From Burkholderia sp. E7m39 (GTDB lineage Bacteria > Pseudomonadota > Gammaproteobacteria > Burkholderiales > Burkholderiaceae), in the NCBI GenBank assembly GCA_001319865.1, contig BBSL01000397.1, positions 1 through 43,109 on the forward strand: DNA of 43,109 nt, in the 5' to 3' direction. Positions 17,802 to 26,067 of the stretch are shown here, one piece after another. Under the pieces are notes generated by a model that worked only from the letters and a program-made list of their open reading frames with translations, was not told where the DNA came from and ran no database searches. How positions within the stretch are numbered: the stretch's first letter is position 1; every line of letters begins with the position of its first letter. The translations under genes were made by a program, and so were the position numbers.

Positions 17802-18665
17802 TCAGGTTTGAAACTCTGGAATGTCGGGTTTGGCGCCCCACATGCAAAAGCCGGTCGAATCGAACGGGAACTGGCGGGGACAGTAACTCGCCTCCTCGTC
17901 TGGCCTGATCAGCCGAACGCCTGTCGAATATTCGTAAGTCATTGCGTCAGGCCCCTCGAAGTAGAGAAAGATGGCGCCTGACGTTGGATGCCGCCCGGGC
18001 CCGAACCGGATAGGTACCCCCTTTTCACGCAGGACGTACCAGGCGCGCATGACGTCGTCGATGCTTTCGACCTGGTGATTGATATGTTGAATGCCGGCGA
18101 ACGAGGACGGAAAAAGGGCGATCCTGTGATGTACCTCGTCGATTCTCAGCAGCGGCGCAGGTCCGATGCGGTCGCTCACGCGCGCATTGCACAGTTTCGT
18201 CCAGAAGATCTCGTCGCGACGCGGATCGCTGGTGCGCAGACCCACGTGGCTGAAGCCGGTGATTCCGGCGTCGCGCGACGCAAAATAGCGGCGGCCGCTT
18301 TGCAAGGCGCCGAACACCAGTTCGATCCCGTTGCCCGACGGGTCCTTGAAACTGATGAACGCGCGTACGCGACGTTGATCGCACTCGTCGCGACTGCCGG
18401 CACGCACCTGGAAACCGTTCTGCTCTAACACCGTGCCCGCATGCTCGAGCGCCTCGTTCGTGACGACGTCGAATGCGATCGTATGGTCGCCCGGATCGCC
18501 CTCGAAGTAGACCAGCGTGTGATCGCGCTCATCGGAGCGCAGGTAGACCCACCCACCCTCGCGGCGCACCAACTGTAATCCAAGGATATCGGCCGCATAC
18601 TTCGCCGCGGCGTCGATGTCGCGGGTACCGAGCCGAACATACCGGAGTTCGTGCAAATTGATCAT
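17802..18665 (-). CDS. Type I extradiol (VOC fold) ring-cleavage dioxygenase
   Basis: 287 residues with two glyoxalase/VOC modules (about 5-120 and 137-250), as in BphC/XylE. The metal site can be placed in the second module: H140 (FSHVGLRTSD), H194 (GIQHINHQVES) and E245 (MTYEYSTG). A 2-His-1-Glu triad binds Fe(II) or Mn(II) for meta-cleavage of a catechol-like ring. The C-terminal tail with YCPRQFPFDSTGFCMWG is longer than in glyoxalases. The AAHS-type MFS gene follows. 2,3-dihydroxybiphenyl dioxygenase and steroid/terpenoid catechol dioxygenases are the closest functional classes; the substrate is unknown. Confidence 0.87.
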   Translation of the reverse strand: MINLHELRYVRLGTRDIDAAAKYAADILGLQLVRREGGWVYLRSDERDHTLVYFEGDPGDHTIAFDVVTNEALEHAGTVLEQNGFQVRAGSRDECDQRRVRAFISFKDPSGNGIELVFGALQSGRRYFASRDAGITGFSHVGLRTSDPRRDEIFWTKLCNARVSDRIGPAPLLRIDEVHHRIALFPSSFAGIQHINHQVESIDDVMRAWYVLREKGVPIRFGPGRHPTSGAIFLYFEGPDAMTYEYSTGVRLIRPDEEASYCPRQFPFDSTGFCMWGAKPDIPEFQT

Positions 18666-19300
18666 GACGGGGACCCTGCGGTTCGCCTGTCTTCAGGATA
18701 GGAGCATTACCGCTGTGTGCACAATTTTCCTGCCAGGTCGCCTCGGGCGGCCTCCGGACAGAAGTTAACGAGCGCTGGCGATCAGAGACGGCCGCCAAGG
18801 ATGCAACCGCCTGGCGAGTCCCTATCGGTTATTGAAGGATTTGGCCGCAACAAATGTGACTGGAACCGCCTTCCAACCGCAGGCGTGTGTTGTTGCCTAA
18901 GAAGCTTTAACAGTATGAATTTAGAAGTTATCGCCAGCAGATGGTGCAGCAGGCCAGCCTGCGGAAAGCTTCGTGAATGAACGCTACGCGCTCGAAGCGA
19001 ATCTCGGAGCCGCCGGAAGTCGTGGAGCCAGGAAATGATGCGCGCTCTCTACTCCCTCGGCATCGGCGATGGGGTATTCGAAGTCGATGATCCAACCCGC
19101 GCAGAAAATTTCGCAGAGTGACGCCAACCGACGCCGCTCTCGCAGATCTTTTTCCACAGCAGCGTCTCTGTCGCTGCTTGCCGTGTTCACAGTGACACTG
19201 AAAGCACCGTCATGAATATGAATAGCTCAATTGCTTTCTTGTTCTGGCGTATTCCCTCGACAAGAATGAGCGCTCAACGACAACAACTCCGCTCATTCCT
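18666..19300. promoter_or_regulatory. Divergent leader region with a start-proximal inverted repeat
   Basis: 635 bp between the dioxygenase and methyltransferase genes. I see no gene; short frames on both strands are poor. The last 90 bp are relatively AT-rich and likely carry the promoter of operon 2. GAATGAGCG (19264-19272) and CGCTCATTC (19290-19298) are exact inverted copies around a 17-base spacer. The right arm ends two bases before the ATG at 19301. No Shine-Dalgarno sequence is visible apart from sequence that would be inside this hairpin. Confidence 0.45.
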
Positions 19301-20110
19301 ATGTCGAAAGCACCGAGCCTGCAGTTGGATTCTGCCGACCTTGCCAACGAATATGATCGTCTCGGCATCCGTCAATTCAATCATGGTCTGCAATTGCTCG
19401 ACGCGCTCGGCTTGCGCGAAGGCGAGCGTGTGCTCGACATAGGCTGCGGTACAGGCCGTCTGACGGAATCGGCTGCACAACGGGTCGGCGGACATGGAGA
19501 AGTGCTGGGCCTCGATCCATTGCCCCTGCGCGTCGAACGCGCGCTGCAACGCGCGCAAGGTCGATTCGCGGCGCGCGTCGGCCGTGCAGAAGAGCTTCCG
19601 GATATCGCCGATGGGCACTTCGACGTCGTCTATCTGAACAGCGTGATTCACTGGATACCGGATCAGCAGAAGGCACTGCGCGAAGCGTGGCGCGTGCTGA
19701 AGCCAGGCGGCCGCATCGGCTTTACAACAATGCCCGAAGACGTGCCACACGACCTGCATCGCGTGCTTCACGCGCTCATCGCCGACGACCCGACATCGCA
19801 ACACGCAGAGGTCGGCGCGCCGAACAAGCTGACGCGCGAGCGGGCGTCGAACTTGCTGTCATCCGCGGGCTTCAATGTGACGCTCAACGAAATCCGCGAG
19901 TTTGACGACGCGTTCGAAAGCGTCGATGAAGCGCTGGCATTCAGCCGCGCCAGTTCATTCGGCAACTTTCTCTCATCGCTGCCCGCGCCTCAAACGGCAC
20001 GGCTGCGCGATCGTCTCGCCGCCGCGCTAGAAGCACATCGCGGTCCGCGTGGCCTGCAATTGAAGCGGCGCATGATCTTCGCCACGGCTCGCAAGCCGCT
20101 TGCGCATTGA
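19301..20110 (+). CDS. SAM-dependent class I methyltransferase
   Basis: 269 residues. Motif I is VLDIGCGTGRLTESA (about 44-58). An acidic residue after beta2 (EVLGLDPLPLRVERA) should bind the SAM ribose. Motif IV is FDVVYLNSVIHWIPD, and the post-motif is WRVLKPGGRIGFTT. This is the UbiE/type 11 methyltransferase pattern. The C-terminal 90 residues are variable and may bind the acceptor. It is the first gene of operon 2, 71 bp ahead of the binding-protein gene. A role in methylating an organosulfur compound or arsenic-like thiol is possible but unsupported. The start lacks a normal ribosome binding site. Confidence 0.85.
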   Translation: MSKAPSLQLDSADLANEYDRLGIRQFNHGLQLLDALGLREGERVLDIGCGTGRLTESAAQRVGGHGEVLGLDPLPLRVERALQRAQGRFAARVGRAEELPDIADGHFDVVYLNSVIHWIPDQQKALREAWRVLKPGGRIGFTTMPEDVPHDLHRVLHALIADDPTSQHAEVGAPNKLTRERASNLLSSAGFNVTLNEIREFDDAFESVDEALAFSRASSFGNFLSSLPAPQTARLRDRLAAALEAHRGPRGLQLKRRMIFATARKPLAH

Positions 20111-20181
20111 AATCGCGCGAACGACTCGCCGCATCCCGTTCCCTGCGTCTATTCCGCCTTCACATCGCATCCGCTCATCCA

Positions 20182-21264
20182 ATGGACAATCGAATCCGAC
20201 GAATCATCACGTGCGCAAAGTCCGTTCTTCTTGCGGCCACGCTTGCTTTCATCATTCCCCAGGCGTATGCGGATAAACCCAACGTGATCCGCATCGGTGT
20301 CGCGCAGCAAGGCGCGGGCGACCCGCCCACGTTCGGCGGTTCACCCGCGGCGACGGTGCAGCAATTGCAACTGCTCGAAAAGGAATTCGCCGGCGACGGC
20401 ATCAAGGTCGAATGGCTTTTCTTCAAGGGCGCAGGGCCTGCCGTCAACGAAGCGATCGCCGACAAATCGCTCGACTTCGCGTTTCAGGGCGACCTGCCTT
20501 CCGTGCTCGGCCGCGCGAACGGACTGAAGACACGCATCCTGCTCGAATCCGGCGTGCGTGTCGGCGTGAAGATCGCCGTGCCGCCCGATTCACCCGTGCA
20601 GTCGGTGAAGGATCTGAAAGGCCGGCGCGTGTCTATTTTTCGCGGCACGAATCTGCAACTCGTCGCGGATAACGTGCTCGCGGCGAACAAGCTCGATGAA
20701 CGCGACCTGCGCGTGATCAATCTCGATTCGGCGAGCTCGCTCGCTGCGTTGTCTTCAAAAGGGATCGACGCGTCCGTCAATGACTATCACCTGTACAAGC
20801 TGCGCGATCAGGGTCTCGCGAAGATCATCTACGAGTCGCAAACGGATGGCCCGCAATTCACGCGGCAATCGCATCTGCTCGTGCTCGATGATTTCGACCG
20901 CGCGTATCCCGACATCGTGCAGCGCGTGGTCAACGCGTTCGTCAAAGGCGCGCAATGGTCGTCCGACGAAGCGCACCGCGATGCGCTGTTCAAGCTGTGG
21001 TCAAACAGCGGTGTCAGCTATGCGTCGTGGCAGGCGGAGTTCGCCGGCCAGCCGCTGAAGTCGCGGAACTCGCCGCTCGTCGATCCGTTCATCGTCGCGC
21101 GCTACAAGGCCGTCGCGAGCGACGCGCTCAAGCTCAAGCTGATTCGCCAACCGGTTGAAGTCGATGGCTGGTTCGAGACGCGCTATCTCGACAACGCGTT
21201 GCGCACGCAGTCGCTCGAGCGCTACTGGACGCGCTACGACGCACAAGGCAAACCGCTTGGCTGA
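20182..21264 (+). CDS. Periplasmic organosulfur-binding protein (SsuA/AtsR-like)
   Basis: 360 residues from ATG 20182, chosen because it leaves a normal Sec signal peptide (VLLAATLAFIIPQAYA); a TTG at 20107 would extend it into the previous gene's end. The mature protein shows the SsuA/NMT1 pattern: VIRIGVAQQGAGDPPTFGGS, VEWLFFKGAGPAVNEAIADK, SLDFAFQGDLPSVLGRANG, VKDLKGRRVSIFRGTN and SKGIDASVNDYHLYKL. It delivers substrate to the transporter encoded by the next three genes. It differs strongly from the binding proteins at 7529 and 33448, so each likely has its own ligand. Confidence 0.87.
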   Translation: MDNRIRRIITCAKSVLLAATLAFIIPQAYADKPNVIRIGVAQQGAGDPPTFGGSPAATVQQLQLLEKEFAGDGIKVEWLFFKGAGPAVNEAIADKSLDFAFQGDLPSVLGRANGLKTRILLESGVRVGVKIAVPPDSPVQSVKDLKGRRVSIFRGTNLQLVADNVLAANKLDERDLRVINLDSASSLAALSSKGIDASVNDYHLYKLRDQGLAKIIYESQTDGPQFTRQSHLLVLDDFDRAYPDIVQRVVNAFVKGAQWSSDEAHRDALFKLWSNSGVSYASWQAEFAGQPLKSRNSPLVDPFIVARYKAVASDALKLKLIRQPVEVDGWFETRYLDNALRTQSLERYWTRYDAQGKPLG

Positions 21265-21275
21265 AGGAGGCGACA

Positions 21276-22133
21276 ATGAGCAAGGCGATAGGCCAGTGGC
21301 CCGTCATTTCGAAGCGCGCGACGCCGGATACAGCAAACAGCGCGAACGAGCCCGCGCTTCGGCGCGTGAGCACCGTCGCATGGCATCTCGCGCCCTGGCT
21401 GCTGCCCGCCGCGCTCTTCGCGTTGTGGAGCATCGGTTGCGCGCGGGGCTGGATCGCGCAGCAGATTCTTCCGCCGCCGCAACAGGTGTTCGACACGCTC
21501 CATGACCTCGCGGTCACGGGCGACCTTGCGCACCATGCAATGGTCAGTCTGCAACGCGTGCTGGTCGGCTTCGGCGTCGGCACGCTCGCCGGCCTCGTCA
21601 TCGGTTCGGCATTGGGCCTGTCGCGCACTGTCGAAGCATACGTGCTGCCCACCTTCAACGCGCTCGTGCAGATTCCCGTCCTGGGTTGGCTGCCGTTTTT
21701 GTTGTTGCTCGTCGGCGTCGGCGAGCCGCTCAAATACATCCTGATCGCGCATGCCGCGCTCGTGCCCGTCACGTTGAGCACGATGCAAGGCGTACGAACC
21801 ACGCCCGCTCCGCTCGACGAAGTCGGGCGCGCCTTCGGCTATAGCCGCTGGCAGCGCGTTGTCCACGTCGTGCTGCCCGCCGCCGTGCCCACGCTCGCAA
21901 CGGGCGTGCGGCTCGCGTTGACGAAAGCCTGGCTCGCATTAGTCGTCGTCGAACTGGTTGCGTCCTCGGAAGGGCTCGGCTATCTGATCGTGTACGGCCG
22001 GCAGCTCTTTCAGCTCGACCTGGTGATGGCTTCTGTCGTGATCGTCGGCGCGATCGGCTTTGCGATCAACCGCGCGCTCGATGCACTTGAAGCCCGGTTG
22101 CGTCGCGGGCAACCGTCTGCATTTCGTGAGTAA
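21276..22133 (+). CDS. Sulfonate-type ABC permease, first of a tandem pair
   Basis: 285 residues with a good ribosome binding site (GAAGGAGG, 11 bp after the binding-protein stop). About six hydrophobic segments follow a 35-residue polar N-terminus. The EAA loop is about 178-208 (LDEVGRAFGYSRWQRVVHV, then LPAAVPTLATGV). The family is SsuC/TauC. A second, distinct permease gene starts 24 bp downstream and only one ATPase follows, so the two permeases may form a heterodimeric channel. Confidence 0.88.
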   Translation: MSKAIGQWPVISKRATPDTANSANEPALRRVSTVAWHLAPWLLPAALFALWSIGCARGWIAQQILPPPQQVFDTLHDLAVTGDLAHHAMVSLQRVLVGFGVGTLAGLVIGSALGLSRTVEAYVLPTFNALVQIPVLGWLPFLLLLVGVGEPLKYILIAHAALVPVTLSTMQGVRTTPAPLDEVGRAFGYSRWQRVVHVVLPAAVPTLATGVRLALTKAWLALVVVELVASSEGLGYLIVYGRQLFQLDLVMASVVIVGAIGFAINRALDALEARLRRGQPSAFRE

Positions 22134-22157
22134 ACTCTTCGACTGAGGCAACACGTC

Positions 22158-23057
22158 ATGACTTTCACGCGTTCATTGTCGCCATCACGTCCGCCCCCGG
22201 CGCGCAAATGGAGCAAGCCGCCTGCGTGCAGTTGCGACGCGCCCGCGCAACCCTCCCGCACGACCGCATTCACAAGGCGTCTTTCCGCATTCAACTGGCG
22301 CGGCCTCGTGCTGCCGCTCGCAGCATTCACGTTATGGTGGCTTGCGTCGGCACTGCATCTCGTCAAGAGCGGATTGCTCGTCAGCCCCGTCGATGTGGCG
22401 CGTACCGCCTCGCAGCAGATTCAGAGCGGCGCCTTGCTGCGCGCGCTGTCGGCTTCGCTCGCTCGTGAAGCAAGCGGGTTCGTGATCGGCACGACAGGCG
22501 GCTTGCTGCTCGGCGCGGCGCTCGGCTTCTCGCGCGTCGCGACGCGCGTGATCGGCCCAACGTTCGATACGTTCAAGCAGATTTCGCTGTTCGCGTGGAT
22601 ACCGCTGATTTCCGTCTGGTTCGGCCTCGGCGACATGGCGAAGATCGTGTTCCTGTCGCTGGCCGCGCTGCTGCCCGTCGCTGCCCATACGTGCGACGGC
22701 ATTCATGCCGTGCCGCCGCGTTACGTCGAAGTCGCGCGGGCGTTCCGCTACTCACGCCTGCAGATGGCGCGCTTCGTGATCCTGCCCGTGGCGCTGCCGT
22801 CCATCTTCACGGGTATCTATCTCGCGCTGATCTACTCGTGGCTCGCGACGCTTGGCGCGGAATATCTGCTCGTCGCGGGCAGCGGGATCGGCAACACGCT
22901 GATCGACGGAAGCGAGCAGTTCAGGATGGATCTCGTGTTGTTCGGCATCGTCGTGGTCGGTATCACGGGCTGGGCGCTCAATGCGCTTGCGCGCGGCCTC
23001 GAACGACGGGTGTTTGCGCGGCGCACGGGTGCATCGCGTGAACGTGCCGCCGCATGA
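22158..23057 (+). CDS. Sulfonate-type ABC permease, second of a tandem pair
   Basis: 299 residues with a 45-residue Pro/Arg/Ser-rich cytoplasmic N-terminus and then about six hydrophobic segments. The EAA loop is at about 192-222 (YVEVARAFRYSRLQMARFV, then LPVALPSIFTGI). It shares the SsuC fold with the preceding gene but is clearly divergent, so this is not a recent duplication. It carries FAWIPLISVWFGLGDMAKI where the partner has LGWLPFLLLLVGVGEPLKY, so both are intact and could pair. A plausible start is the ATG at 22158; an internal one near the first helix is possible. Confidence 0.87.
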   Translation: MTFTRSLSPSRPPPARKWSKPPACSCDAPAQPSRTTAFTRRLSAFNWRGLVLPLAAFTLWWLASALHLVKSGLLVSPVDVARTASQQIQSGALLRALSASLAREASGFVIGTTGGLLLGAALGFSRVATRVIGPTFDTFKQISLFAWIPLISVWFGLGDMAKIVFLSLAALLPVAAHTCDGIHAVPPRYVEVARAFRYSRLQMARFVILPVALPSIFTGIYLALIYSWLATLGAEYLLVAGSGIGNTLIDGSEQFRMDLVLFGIVVVGITGWALNALARGLERRVFARRTGASRERAAA

Positions 23058-23085
23058 CGCGGCATCACCATTCAGGAAACAGCAT

Positions 23086-23943
23086 ATGACGACGGCAGTC
23101 TCCGAAGGCATCCGTATTCGCGGCGTCAGTAAACGCTACGCGCAGCGGGACGAAGCGAGCGGCGCGCTGCTCGTGCTCGACGACATCTCACTCGACATCG
23201 CAGAGGGCGAGTTCATCAGCGTGCTCGGCGCGAGCGGTTGCGGCAAGTCGACACTGCTGCGCCTGATCGCCGGCCTCGATAATGACTATCGTGGCGAAAT
23301 CAGTGTCGGTGGCGAACGCGTGCGCGACACGTCGCTCGAGCGCGGCATCGTGTTTCAGGATCACAGACTCTTTCCTTGGCTCACGGCCTCGCAGAACATC
23401 CTCGCCGCGTTGCGCAACGCGCCCCTTTCGCCGCAACAGAAGCGTGATGCTGTCGCCGAGCATGTCGCGCTCGTCGGTCTGGAAGGCTTCGAGCACGCGT
23501 ATCCGCATCAGCTGTCGGGCGGCATGGCACAGCGTGTGGCGATTGCGCGAGGGCTCGTGAACCGGCCACGCGTGCTGTTGCTCGACGAACCGTTCGGCGC
23601 GCTCGACGCGCTCACGCGCGGCCGCCTGCAAAACGAATTGCAGCGCATCTGGCAGCTCGAACGGATCACGATGATCCTCGTCACGCACGACGTCGACGAG
23701 GCGATATATCTGGGCGATCGGGTCGTGACGATGGCGCCGCGCCCCGGCCGCGTGATGCGCATCGCCCTTGTCGATCTGCCGCGTCCACGCGAGCGCAGCG
23801 ATGCCCGTTTCGTGCAGCTGCGCGAGCAGATACTGGCCGGCTTCAGCGAACGTCCCGCGCCCGCCGATCACGACACGCCCGGCAACGGACAGCACGAAAC
23901 CGCGATCGAATCTCGCATCACCGAATGGCGGCTTGCATGGTGA
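23086..23943 (+). CDS. Sulfonate-type ABC transporter ATPase (SsuB family)
   Basis: 285 residues from ATG 23086 (AGGAAA upstream). In-frame codons back to 22981 overlap the permease gene and are rejected. Motifs: Walker A GASGCGKSTLLRLIAGLD, Q-loop VFQDHRLFPWLTA, signature LSGGMAQRVAIARGL, Walker B VLLLDEPFGALDALTR, and switch THDVDEAIYLGDRVV. The C-terminus is about 30 residues longer than usual and ends in polar, disordered text (about 255-285). It powers the tandem permeases upstream. Starts 28 bp after the second permease gene. Confidence 0.9.
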   Translation: MTTAVSEGIRIRGVSKRYAQRDEASGALLVLDDISLDIAEGEFISVLGASGCGKSTLLRLIAGLDNDYRGEISVGGERVRDTSLERGIVFQDHRLFPWLTASQNILAALRNAPLSPQQKRDAVAEHVALVGLEGFEHAYPHQLSGGMAQRVAIARGLVNRPRVLLLDEPFGALDALTRGRLQNELQRIWQLERITMILVTHDVDEAIYLGDRVVTMAPRPGRVMRIALVDLPRPRERSDARFVQLREQILAGFSERPAPADHDTPGNGQHETAIESRITEWRLAW

Positions 23944-24003
23944 AGCGAATTTGAAGCGCGCCCAGAAGCCCTACTTCTATGGACGTCGATCAAGGAAACG
24001 ACA

Positions 24004-25374
24004 GTGAGCCAAACACGACAACCGCAACGACAGATCAGCCTGGGCGCATTTCTGATGGAAACGGGCCACCACATCGCCGCATGGCGTCACCCGGACACGC
24101 ACGCGGCGGGCGGCCTCGACTTCGCGCACTATGCGGAGCTTGCGCAAATCGTGGAGCGCGCAAAATTCGACGCGATCTTTTTTGCCGACAGCGTCAGCGT
24201 GCGCGATACGCATCTGCCTTCGCTCTCGCGCACGGCGCGCGCCGATCACTTCGAGCCGCTGACGCTGCTGTCCGCACTCTCCGTCGTCACGAAGCACGTC
24301 GGTCTGATCGCAACTGTCTCCACGACGTTCAACGAGCCGTACAACGTCGCGCGCAAGTTTGCGTCGCTCGATCATCTGAGCGGCGGCCGCTCCGGCTGGA
24401 ATCTCGTCACGTCGAGCACGGAGACGGAGGCGCACAACTTCGGTTTCGACACACATCCCGATCACGCGCTGCGATACGAGCGCGCGAAGGAGTTTCATGA
24501 CGTCGTGACGGGACTATGGGACAGCTGGGAAGATGACGCATTCCTCCGCGACAAGGCGAGCGGTATCTATTTCGATACCGGCAAGCTGCATGTGCTCGAT
24601 CATCGCGGCAGGCATTTCAAGGTGCGCGGACCGCTGAACGTCGCAAGATCGCCGCAAGGACGGCCCGTCGTGATTCAGGCAGGCGCATCCGAGGCGGGCA
24701 AGGAACTCGCTGCGCAGACGGCGGAAGTGATCTTCGTCGCGCATCAGACGCTCGGCGAAGCGAAGCACTTCTATCGCGACGTGAAAGGGCGGCTCGCGCG
24801 TTATGGACGCCGGCCAGAACACCTCAAGATCATGCCCGGCATCTTTCCCGTCATCGGCAAAACACAGCAGGAAGCGCGCGACAAGTTCGACGCCTTACAG
24901 GAACTGATTCATCCGACTGTCGGGCTGTCCCTGCTCTCGAACATGGCGGGCGGTGTCGACCTGTCGAAGTACCCCATCGACGGACCCGTGCCGGAGTTGG
25001 CGGAAACCAACGGCGGCAAGAGCCGGCAACGGCTTCTGCTCGACCTCGCGCGCCGGGACAATCTGACGATACGCGATCTGTACCTGCGCATCGCCGGCGC
25101 GCGTGGGCATCAGCAGGTGATCGGCACGGCTCACAGCATCGCCGATCAGTTGAAGGAATGGTTCGAGGAGGAAGGCGCCGACGGCTTCAACATCATGTCG
25201 CCGTGGCTGCCCGGTGGGCTGAGCGAATTCGCCGAACTGGTCGTGCCGGAGTTGCAGCGTCGCGGACTCTTTCGCACCGAATACGCGGGGCGTACGCTGC
25301 GCGACCATCTGGGCCTGCCTCGCCCGACGAACCGCTTGTCAGCGCGGCACGCGCAGGTCGCGCAGAGAGCCTGA
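24004..25374 (+). CDS. NtaA/SnaA/DszA-family FMNH2-dependent monooxygenase
   Basis: 456 residues, GTG start with AAGGAAA upstream. This branch of the luciferase-like fold is recognised by LGAFLMETGHHIAAWRHPD at the N-terminus, FDAIFFADSV, NEPYNVARKFASLDHLSGGRSGWNLVTS (the flavin and phosphate region), HALRYERAKEF and VVIQAGASEAGKELAAQTAE. Length of about 450 separates it from SsuD-type enzymes (about 380). DszA opens dibenzothiophene sulfone; NtaA attacks nitrilotriacetate; family members near sulfonate importers cleave C-S bonds. Needs FMNH2 from a reductase not encoded here. Last gene of operon 2. Confidence 0.88.
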   Translation: MSQTRQPQRQISLGAFLMETGHHIAAWRHPDTHAAGGLDFAHYAELAQIVERAKFDAIFFADSVSVRDTHLPSLSRTARADHFEPLTLLSALSVVTKHVGLIATVSTTFNEPYNVARKFASLDHLSGGRSGWNLVTSSTETEAHNFGFDTHPDHALRYERAKEFHDVVTGLWDSWEDDAFLRDKASGIYFDTGKLHVLDHRGRHFKVRGPLNVARSPQGRPVVIQAGASEAGKELAAQTAEVIFVAHQTLGEAKHFYRDVKGRLARYGRRPEHLKIMPGIFPVIGKTQQEARDKFDALQELIHPTVGLSLLSNMAGGVDLSKYPIDGPVPELAETNGGKSRQRLLLDLARRDNLTIRDLYLRIAGARGHQQVIGTAHSIADQLKEWFEEEGADGFNIMSPWLPGGLSEFAELVVPELQRRGLFRTEYAGRTLRDHLGLPRPTNRLSARHAQVAQRA

Positions 25375-25455
25375 CTTCGTCCTCTGTCCGGAACGGGCGG
25401 CATGATGCGGCTTCAACGCCCGATCATGCCTCTCTCGACGATTCGTACAACCCGT

Positions 25456-26067
25456 CTAGAGGCGTCCGGGCCGCGGGTCTGGAACGAACCCGTCGCGATT
25501 GGGCATGCGGATCAATGCCAGCGAATGCGCGTCGAGATGCGCGTCGTCGGAGACGATGCCGTTCTGGTTCAGTATCCAGGCGCTCAGCGCATACACTTCG
25601 TCGGCGCTGAGCGATTGCGGCGCGTTGTACGGCATCGCGCGGCGGATGTAGTCGAACAGCGTCGTCGCATACGGCCAGTAACTGCCCACCGTGCGCTTTG
25701 GATTCGCGCTCGCGAGCGTGCCCCCTCCACCAACAAGCTGATCGCCGACGAGTCCTTCGCCCTTCATGCCGTGGCACCCGGCGCATCGGGCCGCGAAGAT
25801 TCTGCCGCCAGTCGCGACGTCGCCGCTGCCCGCGGGCAAGCCGCGTCCGTCGGGTGCAACGTCGATATTCCACGCCGCAATGTCGGCCTCGCTGACAGGC
25901 GTGCCGATGGCATCGACCGATTTCTGCTGCCGGTCATCCTGTGCAGCACGCCCTGCCTCATACGATGCTGTCGAAGAGGTCGAGCACGCCGCAAGCAATG
26001 CAGACGTCAGCGAAGCGCACACCACACGGCGGACATGTCGCGGTGTTCTGAAAGCAGGGCTACGCAT
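25456..26067 (-). CDS. Lipoprotein mono-haem cytochrome c, partner of sulfite dehydrogenase
   Basis: 203 residues. The signal ends in the lipobox LLAAC with Cys28, so the protein should be lipid-anchored in the periplasm. One haem site, CAGCH, at 95-99. A likely axial Met lies in RRAMPYNAPQSLSADEVYAL. This is SoxX/SorB-like rather than the larger di-haem SoxD. Its ATG overlaps the last codons of the sulfite dehydrogenase gene by 8 bases (ATGCGTAG), which couples translation. It should take electrons from the molybdenum enzyme towards the respiratory chain. Confidence 0.88.
   Translation of the reverse strand: MRSPAFRTPRHVRRVVCASLTSALLAACSTSSTASYEAGRAAQDDRQQKSVDAIGTPVSEADIAAWNIDVAPDGRGLPAGSGDVATGGRIFAARCAGCHGMKGEGLVGDQLVGGGGTLASANPKRTVGSYWPYATTLFDYIRRAMPYNAPQSLSADEVYALSAWILNQNGIVSDDAHLDAHSLALIRMPNRDGFVPDPRPGRL

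Noticed and set aside
23979..24500. 173-codon plus-strand ORF overlapping the start of the DszA-like gene
   Set aside because: It is out of frame with the monooxygenase, which has its own ribosome binding site and GTG start; the text is arginine-rich noise.
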